Source: an uncultured Anaerolineae bacterium | Lineage (GTDB): Bacteria > Chloroflexota > Anaerolineae > Anaerolineales > Villigracilaceae | Assembly (NCBI GenBank): GCA_903854805.1 | Contig: CAINXK010000224.1 | Location: 1-52,242 of the forward strand | DNA length: 52,242 nucleotides | Direction of reading: 5' to 3' | Part shown: positions 26,438-34,445 of the stretch, in pieces | Numbering within the stretch: position 1 is the first letter of the stretch | Layout: the number at the start of each line of letters is the position of its first letter | Program-made: the position numbers and the translations under genes | Notes under the pieces: generated by a model | Seen by the model: only the letters and a program-made list of their open reading frames with translations | Database searches by the model: none | What the model was told of the DNA's origin: nothing

Positions 26438-27355
26438 TCAGCTGGTCACAATTTCCAATTCGGCAGGAATAATATCAACAGCCAAAGCTTTCCCTGTATA
26501 GCACAACATCTCGCCATCAGCATGAGCAGGAAAATCTCCGATCAGCACATCTACCGTCACTCTCTTTGCCCGGCGCATTTTGATCTCCTTCTGACCTTCC
26601 TGCGTACCTTTCAAAAAGTAGGGTATCAAACCAAAAATACGTGCCTTGGAAGCTGTTTCGCAGATACAAAGATCGAAGAGACCGTCGTCGACTTTGCTAT
26701 TGGGCGCCATTTGAAATCCGCCGCCCATCCTTTTTCCATTCATGATGGAAATCATCAACGAGCGTTGAATTATTTCTTCGTTATCAACCATGATCCGTAC
26801 TTTGGGTGGGGTGTAATACAAAAAGACTGTCGCGATCACACCAATCAGGTAAGCCGGCAAACCACGCGTCCAGCGAACCTTCGAAGCAGCGGTTCCGACT
26901 GCTGCATCAAACCCGATCCCGATGCCATTGCCAAAATATCGCCCTTCCGGAAAATCGCCACCTTTTACGAAACCGATATCAATCATCTTGCGCTTATTGG
27001 TGATGAGTGCATCCAGACTATGTTCCAAATCAGTAGGGATTCCCATACCTCCCGAGAAATCATTTCCAGTACCGATGGAAATAACCCCAAAAGCTGTATT
27101 TTTGATACCATTTTTTCGCGCCTTCATGATCCCATTCAAGGCTTCGTTAATAGTGCCATCCCCACTGGCACAAACAACGACATCATAGCCATCGAGGGCG
27201 GCTTGTTCAGCTAATTCGGCCGCATGCCAGACTCGCTCGGTTCGGACAAGCTTATAATCAATTCCTGCTGATCGGAGTCGTTCTTCGATAGCCGGGATTG
27301 AACGTTCGCCCAACCCGCGTCCAGAAATTGGATTTACAATTATGAAATGGCGCAT
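26438..27355 (-). CDS. Diacylglycerol/sphingoid kinase-family protein (first copy)
   Basis: This 305-residue paralog of the downstream gene has the same blocks: IIVNPISGRGLGE, CASGDGTINEALNGI, IGTGNDFSGGMGIP, GIGIGFDAAVG, GGGFQMAPNSKVDDGLFDLCI and AHADGEM. The two differ mainly in loops. The ATG at 27355 has GGAG at a good distance; a longer reading upstream lacks one. It probably leads a three-gene lipid operon with the second kinase and the acyltransferase. Confidence 0.9.
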   Translation of the reverse strand: MRHFIIVNPISGRGLGERSIPAIEERLRSAGIDYKLVRTERVWHAAELAEQAALDGYDVVVCASGDGTINEALNGIMKARKNGIKNTAFGVISIGTGNDFSGGMGIPTDLEHSLDALITNKRKMIDIGFVKGGDFPEGRYFGNGIGIGFDAAVGTAASKVRWTRGLPAYLIGVIATVFLYYTPPKVRIMVDNEEIIQRSLMISIMNGKRMGGGFQMAPNSKVDDGLFDLCICETASKARIFGLIPYFLKGTQEGQKEIKMRRAKRVTVDVLIGDFPAHADGEMLCYTGKALAVDIIPAELEIVTS

Positions 27356-27402
27356 TTTATTCTCCAGTGATGCGTAGTTTATCATAGAATAGAACACGCT
27401 TA

Positions 27403-27436
27403 AATGAAAAAAAGCACGGCAATAGCCATGCTTTCT
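27403..27436 (-). terminator. Intrinsic terminator
   Basis: AAAGCACGGC and GCCATGCTTT pair with one mismatch over an AATA loop (27411-27434). On the minus strand seven T follow. It ends the small gene at 27482-27772 before the kinase operon. Confidence 0.6.
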
Positions 27437-27481
27437 AAGCTGGCAGCTTTAACTCTTATGAACCACCGCGACCCCCTGCTT

Positions 27482-27772
27482 TTATTTGTGCTTCACCTCA
27501 TAGTGTGCAATCCGGTGATAATTTTGACCTGGTCCAAGCATGTTACCCAACGCATCAGCCAGTTCATCCAGGGTGTAAATATCTTCATGGGCAAGGATCG
27601 CTTGCATGTGTTGCAGGTGCCTGCTGAGCTCCTTCATCTCCAATTGGAATTTATCCGATGCCTGACGATCCTTTTTTTCTTGCAGAGACTCGCTAGCGAG
27701 CTGCGCCTTATCAACCGTCTCGCGCAGTGTGGCGACACGAATGCTATCGACTATCGTATACCAGTCTGTCAT
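27482..27772 (-). CDS. Small helical protein of unknown function
   Basis: I do not recognise this 96-residue protein. It begins MTDWYTIVDSIRVATLRETVDKAQLASESLQEKKDRQASDK in pieces that look helical and charged, possibly a coiled coil. A second helical half contains LDELADALGNMLGPG. No signal or membrane segment is seen. The ATG at 27772 has CTGGAGG five bases before, better than an upstream in-frame start. It follows the MocA-like gene on the same strand by 62 bases and has its own terminator. Confidence 0.55.
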   Translation of the reverse strand: MTDWYTIVDSIRVATLRETVDKAQLASESLQEKKDRQASDKFQLEMKELSRHLQHMQAILAHEDIYTLDELADALGNMLGPGQNYHRIAHYEVKHK

Positions 27773-27834
27773 TCTTGCCTCCAGGAAGTGTGAATGCGCT
27801 CCCATATTTACAATAGCACGCTGGAAGAAGGAAT

Positions 27835-28434
27835 TCAAGGCTTTTCACGTTGGTATTCTTCGGGCGTATCCAAATCCTTTAATATCGTCTGATCGGTCTC
27901 GACATACAATATTTCTTCTGCACGAGCAGACAAGAAATTTCGCAGGGTAAGCGGTGGTTCCAATGCCCTGATTTCATCCCAATACTCTCTCTGCACCAAC
28001 CAGGGATGCCCTCGCCGCATGTTAAAGCTCGGAACAACAAGCTTTGCTGCGGGAGACTCACCAGCTGAAACAACTTTCAAGACAGAATCCAAGCTCAGTT
28101 GCGGCTGATCCCCGAGCCCAATCAAGGCCGCATCCAGCTCAGACCCAAGAAATGCAAGCCCATGCTGCAGCGATGATAACATTTCTCCAGATTCATAGCG
28201 GGGATTGTGAACCTGGCGTATGTTGAACTCACCGGAAAGACGCTCAACTTCGGCTTCGACAAGCTGGCGCGCGCCGCCAGTGATGACCAAAATTTCTTTT
28301 ACACCAGCCCTGGAAAAAGTGGCAACCACCTGCCCCAGAACCGTTGTCTGCCCCCACGGCAGCAACATTTTGGGAGTACCCATACGCCGTGAAAGCCCAC
28401 CAGCCAGGATTACACCACCAATATTTTTTGTCAT
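27835..28434 (-). CDS. MocA/MobA-like molybdopterin nucleotidyltransferase
   Basis: This 199-residue nucleotidyltransferase of the MobA/MocA type has GGVILAGGLSRRMGTPKMLLPWG (the NTP loop). NPRYESGEMLSSLQHGL and GLGDQPQL follow, the last being the metal-binding D/DQP segment of MocA proteins. Such enzymes add CMP (MocA) or GMP (MobA) to molybdopterin. The fused copy in the next upstream gene and the YqeB/YqeC neighbours point to molybdenum hydroxylase maturation, hence the CTP type. The exact nucleotide is inference. Confidence 0.85.
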   Translation of the reverse strand: MTKNIGGVILAGGLSRRMGTPKMLLPWGQTTVLGQVVATFSRAGVKEILVITGGARQLVEAEVERLSGEFNIRQVHNPRYESGEMLSSLQHGLAFLGSELDAALIGLGDQPQLSLDSVLKVVSAGESPAAKLVVPSFNMRRGHPWLVQREYWDEIRALEPPLTLRNFLSARAEEILYVETDQTILKDLDTPEEYQREKP

Positions 28435-28478
28435 CTGAACATCTCCACGTTTAAAAAATGCCGCTCCGATCGAACAAA

Positions 28479-29816
28479 TCAGGCTGCCACTTCTGCTGCG
28501 AGCAGCTTTTGATAATCTGCGGGAGTATCCACATCCAGTAAGAGCCGCCGATCAAACCAGTTCAAATAACGCGGACTGAACGTTGAGAAGATCGCGCGCC
28601 CAGCGTTATCACCAGTAATAGTTAACAACGCATCAAAGGTTACCCGATCAAAAAGGAAGGGGTTGGCGCGTTGATCAAAGACATAGGGCGCCAAGACTGG
28701 AGGTAAATCCTGAGAATGACGCTCAACCATAGCCCGCAGTAATTCGATTGGAACCTGGGGCTGATCAGCCATCAAAAAGAACGCTCCACCGTTTTTTCCG
28801 GGCACATCCCGGAGTCCGGCCTTAATCGATGTGCTTTGCCCGGCTTGCCAGTCCGGATTATTAACGATTCTGACGGGTAAATCCTTAACCACTGCCGAAA
28901 CAGCTTCTGAATTTGCGCCACAAACGACGTTTACCGGGAACAACCCGGCCTGCAGGGCCGTCAGGGCCAGGGCGCGGACAAATGGTTTTCCGCGATAATC
29001 CAGTAACTGCTTGGGCTGTCCATAGCGGGTGGATGCACCAGCAGCCAGGATCAGCGCGGCGATATCTTCCTTAATGGCCAGTACAGAACCTGGCTGTGGC
29101 TGTAAAACAGTCACGACTACCGCATCAAAAACAGATATTAATAATTGGCTAATTTCGTTTGCCTGTGATTGAAGTTCAGCAGTATCAGCCTGGTTTAGCA
29201 AAACAAGCCGGCGCGCTTGCGAAGGGATATTCTTCAAACCCCCATCTGCATGAGACAAGACCTTGGCCAGCGCCAGGGGAGTAATGATTTCGCCTGCTTT
29301 GATCTCAGCCAGACTGGCAAAGATTTGAGGCCGGTGAACAACCTCAGCACTCAGGGCCTGTCCCAGGCCCGTCAACCCGGCAACCACGACAACCACATCG
29401 ACAAAACTAGGGATTACTGGCTCATACTCATCAGGTGCTTTGAGCGCTTTCTGGCGGGAGCCATCGGCTTCGATCAGCAAGGGCAGGTCATGATATCCGG
29501 CCAGCTGTCTGAGCTTTTCAAGTTGGGGAGCTGAAAGACCGCGATAACGCTGGGTTTCGAGATCCAATGCGCCGGTAACAAGCGTGATACCTCGGCCAAG
29601 CTGGGATTCCATTTCTGGCATGGGTCCATCTGATTCCCAGATTAAGTGACTATCAGCCAGGCCTGCCTGCCATGCGCCCAGATGCGTGCTGCAGGTTACC
29701 AGTGCTGGAGCAAACTGCCCCGCCACGCGGAACATGGCGCTGGTCTTGCCACCCGCACCAACAAAGGCAACAGCCTGGCTTTTGGTAACGCGTAAAGCCT
29801 GGTTCAGGCTTAGCAT
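28479..29816 (-). CDS. yqeC: YqeC-MocA fusion, Mo-hydroxylase maturation protein
   Basis: In this 445-residue fusion, residues 1-235 match YqeC, a P-loop-like accessory of selenium-dependent molybdenum hydroxylases (AVAFVGAGGKTSAMF; LLIEADGSRQKALKAPDEYEPVIP; VVVAGLTGLG). Residues 250-445 are a MocA-type nucleotidyltransferase (ALILAAGASTRYGQPKQLLDYRG; NPDWQAGQSTSIKAGL; LMADQPQV). The domains are usually separate genes. It follows yqeB on the same strand, 29 bases away. No selenium-specific enzyme genes are in view, so the selenium link rests on family knowledge alone. Confidence 0.88.
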   Translation of the reverse strand: MLSLNQALRVTKSQAVAFVGAGGKTSAMFRVAGQFAPALVTCSTHLGAWQAGLADSHLIWESDGPMPEMESQLGRGITLVTGALDLETQRYRGLSAPQLEKLRQLAGYHDLPLLIEADGSRQKALKAPDEYEPVIPSFVDVVVVVAGLTGLGQALSAEVVHRPQIFASLAEIKAGEIITPLALAKVLSHADGGLKNIPSQARRLVLLNQADTAELQSQANEISQLLISVFDAVVVTVLQPQPGSVLAIKEDIAALILAAGASTRYGQPKQLLDYRGKPFVRALALTALQAGLFPVNVVCGANSEAVSAVVKDLPVRIVNNPDWQAGQSTSIKAGLRDVPGKNGGAFFLMADQPQVPIELLRAMVERHSQDLPPVLAPYVFDQRANPFLFDRVTFDALLTITGDNAGRAIFSTFSPRYLNWFDRRLLLDVDTPADYQKLLAAEVAA

Positions 29817-29845
29817 AAAGCTACATTATTACAGTAAAACATAGC

Positions 29846-30637
29846 TCACATGGGTTCGGATAGCATGGAGTGCGAAAGGATGGCTTCCAACACTCCGCCA
29901 GCGATTGCCAAAGCCTTGTCAGATACGCTAAAACAATATTCCGGATCATCACGTTGGTCAATATCCCCGATCTTTACACCTTTTTCGATAAAAACACCCG
30001 GACGGATCAGACCGCGAATAACCCCGGCAAATGGGGCGATGATCTTTTCTCCGTCAACCTGGGCAATGGTCTGACCAGACTCGATATGATCGCCAATTTG
30101 AACCTGGCTGGTCAGGATGCCCCTCAACGGTGCCCGCAGAACACGGCGAGAATCACCTTCCGGAATGCCAGTATCTGGGCTGGCTGAACCGCTCCAATAG
30201 ACACGTCCCAAGAAGTGACCTCGCTGGGTCTCCACGACGGCATGGCAGGTTTGACCACAGGTAAAACCTGGGCCTAACCCGATCACGAGCGGCGCAGAAG
30301 AAATACTGGAATCGGCTGTATGCTTCAACAGGCGAGCATCGATCAGGGTGGGAAAAACCCCTTCGCGCAAAATAGCAGCCTGAGGATCAATCAAAACCGG
30401 GATATGTCCCTTTTCGACGAGATTAAAAGCATCCGAAGGAGAGTGAGCCAGCCGGGCGCTGAGCCCCTCAACAACGATCTCATCCATGTAAACCGCTTCA
30501 GAAAAAGATACAGTCCGGCGAACTGCCAAAGGTTTTGGCAGTTCAGTGATGATAACCTTGAAACCAGAACGGTGCAGCCGTAAGGCAACACCGGAAGCCA
30601 GATCACCGCCACCTCGTATCAAGATGTATTTCATCAT
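29846..30637 (-). CDS. yqeB: YqeB-family molybdenum hydroxylase accessory protein
   Basis: This 263-residue EF2563/YqeB-family protein is encoded next to YqeC and selenium-dependent xanthine dehydrogenase-like enzymes in many anaerobes. It has a Rossmann-like start (IRGGGDLASGVALRLHRSGFKVIITEL). GLGPGFTCGQTCHAVVETQRGHFLGRVYW is the family hallmark. A biotin-lipoyl-like C-terminal hammerhead (LRGILTSQVQIGDHIESGQTIAQVDGEKIIAPFAGVIRGLI) follows. It starts one base after the DDAH-like gene's stop, so the cluster is a tight operon. Confidence 0.9.
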   Translation of the reverse strand: MMKYILIRGGGDLASGVALRLHRSGFKVIITELPKPLAVRRTVSFSEAVYMDEIVVEGLSARLAHSPSDAFNLVEKGHIPVLIDPQAAILREGVFPTLIDARLLKHTADSSISSAPLVIGLGPGFTCGQTCHAVVETQRGHFLGRVYWSGSASPDTGIPEGDSRRVLRAPLRGILTSQVQIGDHIESGQTIAQVDGEKIIAPFAGVIRGLIRPGVFIEKGVKIGDIDQRDDPEYCFSVSDKALAIAGGVLEAILSHSMLSEPM

Positions 30638-30638
30638 T

Positions 30639-31427
30639 TTAGAAGCGCAAAGACAGACAGCTCAAACCGCCATCCATTTTCTGAAATTCAGACATATCCA
30701 AAACGAAAGTTTGATAGCCTAAATCGTGCAGAGTAGCTTCGAATTTCGGGAACCCTGCTGCTATCAGGACATAGTCGTTGACACGGATACAGTTGGCAGC
30801 ATACTCTTCACCAGGCACCACCCGCACGAGTTCGTAGCTGGAAAATGCAGGCTGGGCTGCGAGCGAATCGATCACAACCAGGCGATTTTCACCGATATAT
30901 GAAATTCCACTTTTGAGGTGCAGGATACCTGGCGTCTGACGGATATCGATCTGACTGGATGTGTACCCAATTGTGCTCAACCAGCTTGCCAGCTGGCGGG
31001 CGCCTTCTTCATTGGTGCGCAGAGAAACACCAATGAAAAAATGTGAGCCTGCCTCGCAGATATCACCACCATCCAGGGTGCCGGGCGCACTGATCTCAGC
31101 CAAATCCGGGTAATGCTGTTCCAATGTTTTCTTTATGTCGAGCACTTCACCTGCGCGGCTCTCGGCACCTGGGCGGGTGAGAATTGCCCCACCCCGACTG
31201 TGCTCGGATTCCGGGATCACAATGGCTGTGTCTTCTACGAAGGTGCCATCCGGAAAGCGTAAATCCGGTGAAAGTTCAAGCAGGCTAAGCCCACATTGCT
31301 TAAGGACTGAAAGATAGTGAGCATGCTCTGCAAGCGTTTTTTGAAAATCTGGCAACCCCAAATCAACTGTGGTTAGACCGTCAGCGTAATTGGAGCCTGG
31401 TTCGCGAGTGATGGCTTTTGTAAACAT
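30639..31427 (-). CDS. DDAH/arginine deiminase-superfamily hydrolase
   Basis: This 262-residue guanidino-modifying enzyme resembles dimethylarginine dimethylaminohydrolase, which yields citrulline and a methylamine. FVEDTAIVIP, GTLDGGDICEAGSHFFIGVSLRTNEEGARQLA, GILHLKSGISYIG and the C-terminal MDGGLSCLSLRF with nucleophile Cys257 are all present. Bacterial members can also act on arginine-like substrates. It leads the yqeB-yqeC group, with the gap to yqeB only one base, which suggests a shared catabolic theme. The true substrate is unknown. Confidence 0.88.
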   Translation of the reverse strand: MFTKAITREPGSNYADGLTTVDLGLPDFQKTLAEHAHYLSVLKQCGLSLLELSPDLRFPDGTFVEDTAIVIPESEHSRGGAILTRPGAESRAGEVLDIKKTLEQHYPDLAEISAPGTLDGGDICEAGSHFFIGVSLRTNEEGARQLASWLSTIGYTSSQIDIRQTPGILHLKSGISYIGENRLVVIDSLAAQPAFSSYELVRVVPGEEYAANCIRVNDYVLIAAGFPKFEATLHDLGYQTFVLDMSEFQKMDGGLSCLSLRF

Positions 31428-31437
31428 AAAAACTCCT

Positions 31438-34167
31438 TTATCCGGTATTTTTCAAGCCTGCAGCGATGCCATTGATGGTCAAAATGATCGCATCGCGCAA
31501 AGATTCCGCTTCAGGGCTGTCCTGTGGTTGGGATCGTAACCGCCGAAGCATCTCCACCTGAATATAATTCAATGGATCTACATAGGGATTACGCAAACGA
31601 ATGGCATTCTGAGTGACGGGCTCGCTATCCATCAGGTTCTGGTGACCACTGATCGATAGGACGGCGTCGCAGGTGAGCTCATACTCGGTCTGAATAATGT
31701 TAAACAATCTCTGGCCCAGTTCAACATCTTCCACCAGCTCGGCATACAGTGCCGCGATACCCATATCCGCTTTTAGCAAGGAAGTTTCAGCATTATCGAG
31801 CAGGGTCTTAAAGAAAGGCCAACCTTGATACATTTCATCCAATAATTTTTTATCCGAGATAGCCTTCAACCCGGTGCCCAAGCCATACCAACCGGGTAAA
31901 TTATAACGGCTTTGCATCCATGAAAAAACCCAAGGGATGGCACGGATATTAGAGACTTCCGTGGTGCCGGCCCGCGATACTGGGCGAGAGCCAATATGCA
32001 GACGTTTGATCTCATCCAACGGCGTGGCCGCCTGCCAAAACTCGATAAACCTGGGCGTTTCATAGACCAGTGCGCGATAAGCCTGATAGGCCGCTTGGGA
32101 CATTGTATCCATGGCAGTGCGCCAGGCTGCGCGAACCGGGATATCTGTTGTCTTCTCACCGTTGGCCGGAGGCAGGTAAACAGACGCTGAAGCCAATAAT
32201 ACCGCATTCACGATCTGTTCAAGATGACGATGGGCCAGATCGGGATTGGAATAGCGTGATGCAATCGTCTCGCCTTGTTCGGTAACCCGGAATCGACCGT
32301 TTATACTCCCCGCAGGTTGGGCTCGGATGGCACGATTTGCCGGCCCACCACCTCGCGCAACAGTACCACCCCTGCCATGAAAAATTGTCAGGCGAATGGA
32401 ATGCTCGCGGGCAACCCGGGTGATCGTTTCCTGCGCCTGGTAAAGTGCCCAGTTTGCCATCAGATAGCCGCCATCCTTGTTACTATCTGAATAGCCAATC
32501 ATCACCATTTGCTCAGCCTGACAAGCTGAGATATGTTTCTGGTAGGCGGGGTTGGAAAATAGCTCGGTCAGAATGCGCGGAGCGTTGTCCAGATCATCGA
32601 TCGATTCAAATAATGGACAAATTTGCAGACCCGCATCACACCCAGTCCAACGGGCCAATACCAACACGGTCAATACATCCGCGGCAGAATGTGTCATGGA
32701 AATAATGACCGGACCAAGCAATTCTGCTCCATAAACTTGCTGGACGCGCGTAATCAGCTGGAATAGGGCCCAAGTTTCAGCAGTTGAAGATGTTACACCC
32801 GGATGGCTGGAAAGTTCTGGTAGCGGCGCTGATAACAAGCCCGAAAGCAGATTTAACCGTTCAGGGATGGGCAAAGACTCAAATGCGGGGGTAATTTCCA
32901 GCGCTCGCAAGATCTCGCCCAGGGCCTTATTAAACTTACTGGAATCTTCCCTGATATCCAGACGGGCCGCGTGCAAGCCAAATACAGACAGTTGCTGGCG
33001 CAATGTAAGCAGTTCATCATTTGCCAGCGAAGCTGGGATTGCATTCGCGATCAAATCGAGCGGGTGACTGATATCCTGTGGGTGAACGCGTGCCTGGTGA
33101 GCGTCACGACCGAGCAAACGCCTTTTCATGTCATCCTGAGAAGCTTCGGCCAAATCTGCCGCCAGGAGCGAAAGAATCAACCGGTAGGGTTCAGCGGCAT
33201 AACGCTGTTCAATATATTCGACGTGCGCCGGAAGTGGCCGGCGTTTTTCGATCCAACTGACCAATTCATCCGGCGGTGGCAAACGCCGGCCGCTCACGCT
33301 AAGGTGACGGGCAACACTTTGCAAGGTTCGGCGGTGATTTTCCACAGCCAGACCACGGTGAAGGCGCAGGGTTTCGGCCGTTACTTCACTGGTGACATTC
33401 GGGTTGCCGTCCCGATCACCTCCCATCCAGGATGCCAACCTCAACCATGTATCGCCGGCTTTCAAACCCGGGTAATATAAGTCCAGGGCCTGGTTTAGAT
33501 CGGCATACAACCAGGGAATGGTTTTCCAAAAAACAGAATCAACGTAATAAAGACCTGTGCGAACTTCATCTGTAACAGCCAATTTGCTGGCGCGGCTGCG
33601 ATCAGATAGCCATAAAGCAGATATTTCGGCATACATGGCTTTGATCAGGTTCTCGCGTTCGCGAGGCAACCGGTCGGATCGGGTGGATTCGTGGAGAATA
33701 GTGGAGAGCCGCTGCAGCTTGGAGATGATGGTACGGCGGCGAGACTCGGTGGGGTGAGCAGTGAGCACCAGTTCTATGGAAAGAGTCTCCAACAAACTGG
33801 ACATTTGTGCATTTGTCATGCCGCTCTTCTTGAGCATCGCAATCGCTTCGGCGATCGATTCGCGCACCGGATTAGGGGCATTTTCAAGTTCTTGTTGCCG
33901 CAAGAGGGCCAGCCGGTAGTTTTCCTCAGCCAGATTGACAAGGTCGAAATATGTGGCAAAGGATGCTGCCACTGCACGAGCCTGGTCAGCATGCAACACG
34001 GCTACCTGGTCACGTAATCGTTGAGCAGCGGCAGCATCTCCGGCGCGGCGAGCCTTGGCCTCAACACGAATACGCTCCTCGGTCTCAAAAATAGCCGGAG
34101 ATTCGAGCTCCGAAATAACTTTCCCGAGTTGGTCACCCAACAAATGTATGAACTGAGAAATATCCAT
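31438..34167 (-). CDS. ppc: Phosphoenolpyruvate carboxylase
   Basis: This 909-residue PEP carboxylase makes oxaloacetate from PEP and bicarbonate, refilling the TCA cycle. Key blocks are VLTAHPTESRRRTI (catalytic His), GGDRDGNPNVT, GYSDSNKDGGYLMANWALYQAQ, FHGRGGTVARGGGP and RAIPWVFSWMQSRYNLPGWYGLG. The C-terminus RNPYVDPLNYIQVEMLRR...LTINGIAAGLKNTG is complete. Its leader of about 190 bases contains a terminator-like hairpin and a competing helix. The DDAH-like gene starts ten bases after its stop and may be co-transcribed. Confidence 0.96.
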   Translation of the reverse strand: MDISQFIHLLGDQLGKVISELESPAIFETEERIRVEAKARRAGDAAAAQRLRDQVAVLHADQARAVAASFATYFDLVNLAEENYRLALLRQQELENAPNPVRESIAEAIAMLKKSGMTNAQMSSLLETLSIELVLTAHPTESRRRTIISKLQRLSTILHESTRSDRLPRERENLIKAMYAEISALWLSDRSRASKLAVTDEVRTGLYYVDSVFWKTIPWLYADLNQALDLYYPGLKAGDTWLRLASWMGGDRDGNPNVTSEVTAETLRLHRGLAVENHRRTLQSVARHLSVSGRRLPPPDELVSWIEKRRPLPAHVEYIEQRYAAEPYRLILSLLAADLAEASQDDMKRRLLGRDAHQARVHPQDISHPLDLIANAIPASLANDELLTLRQQLSVFGLHAARLDIREDSSKFNKALGEILRALEITPAFESLPIPERLNLLSGLLSAPLPELSSHPGVTSSTAETWALFQLITRVQQVYGAELLGPVIISMTHSAADVLTVLVLARWTGCDAGLQICPLFESIDDLDNAPRILTELFSNPAYQKHISACQAEQMVMIGYSDSNKDGGYLMANWALYQAQETITRVAREHSIRLTIFHGRGGTVARGGGPANRAIRAQPAGSINGRFRVTEQGETIASRYSNPDLAHRHLEQIVNAVLLASASVYLPPANGEKTTDIPVRAAWRTAMDTMSQAAYQAYRALVYETPRFIEFWQAATPLDEIKRLHIGSRPVSRAGTTEVSNIRAIPWVFSWMQSRYNLPGWYGLGTGLKAISDKKLLDEMYQGWPFFKTLLDNAETSLLKADMGIAALYAELVEDVELGQRLFNIIQTEYELTCDAVLSISGHQNLMDSEPVTQNAIRLRNPYVDPLNYIQVEMLRRLRSQPQDSPEAESLRDAIILTINGIAAGLKNTG

Positions 34168-34223
34168 GGAATTCCCTTGCGCAAGGTGAAATACAAACTA
34201 TAACGCCAACCCAGGCTATGCGG

Positions 34224-34282
34224 GTCAGCAACAATACTGCCTGACAAAAAACTGCATGACCGGATTGGCCGAACATGCTGAC
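34224..34282 (-). promoter_or_regulatory. Candidate attenuator in the ppc leader
   Basis: On the minus strand a 10-bp stem (34278-34269 with 34263-34254; one T-T mismatch, one G-T) is followed by AG and six T (34251-34246), the form of an intrinsic terminator. GTCAGCA (34282-34276), overlapping the stem's left arm, is a perfect complement of TGCTGAC (34230-34224) just downstream. Pairing of those would disrupt the terminator. The element lies between a candidate promoter and the ppc start. Confidence 0.45.
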
Positions 34283-34363
34283 TGCTTGAGACAGAAGACT
34301 TTGAATATGCGCTTCCTCTTTTCAAGAAAAGGAAACACCGCTGTTCCGAATTCGTATTGTTCG

Positions 34364-34369
34364 ATTATA
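34364..34369 (-). promoter_or_regulatory. ppc -10 box candidate
   Basis: TATAAT on the minus strand, with a poor -35. It would give a leader of about 190 bases. Confidence 0.35.
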
Positions 34370-34380
34370 CCTTGCAGCAT

Positions 34381-34417
34381 CAAAAATTAAAAATCCGCCT
34401 GCAATCAGACGGATTAG
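34381..34417 (-). terminator. Intrinsic terminator after the DEAD-box gene
   Basis: AATCCGCCTG (34392-34401) and CAGACGGATT (34406-34415) pair with one mismatch over CAAT. On the minus strand a T-rich tract follows. Confidence 0.7.
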
Positions 34418-34445
34418 ATTCAGAAGAATAATTATTTTCCGACGG

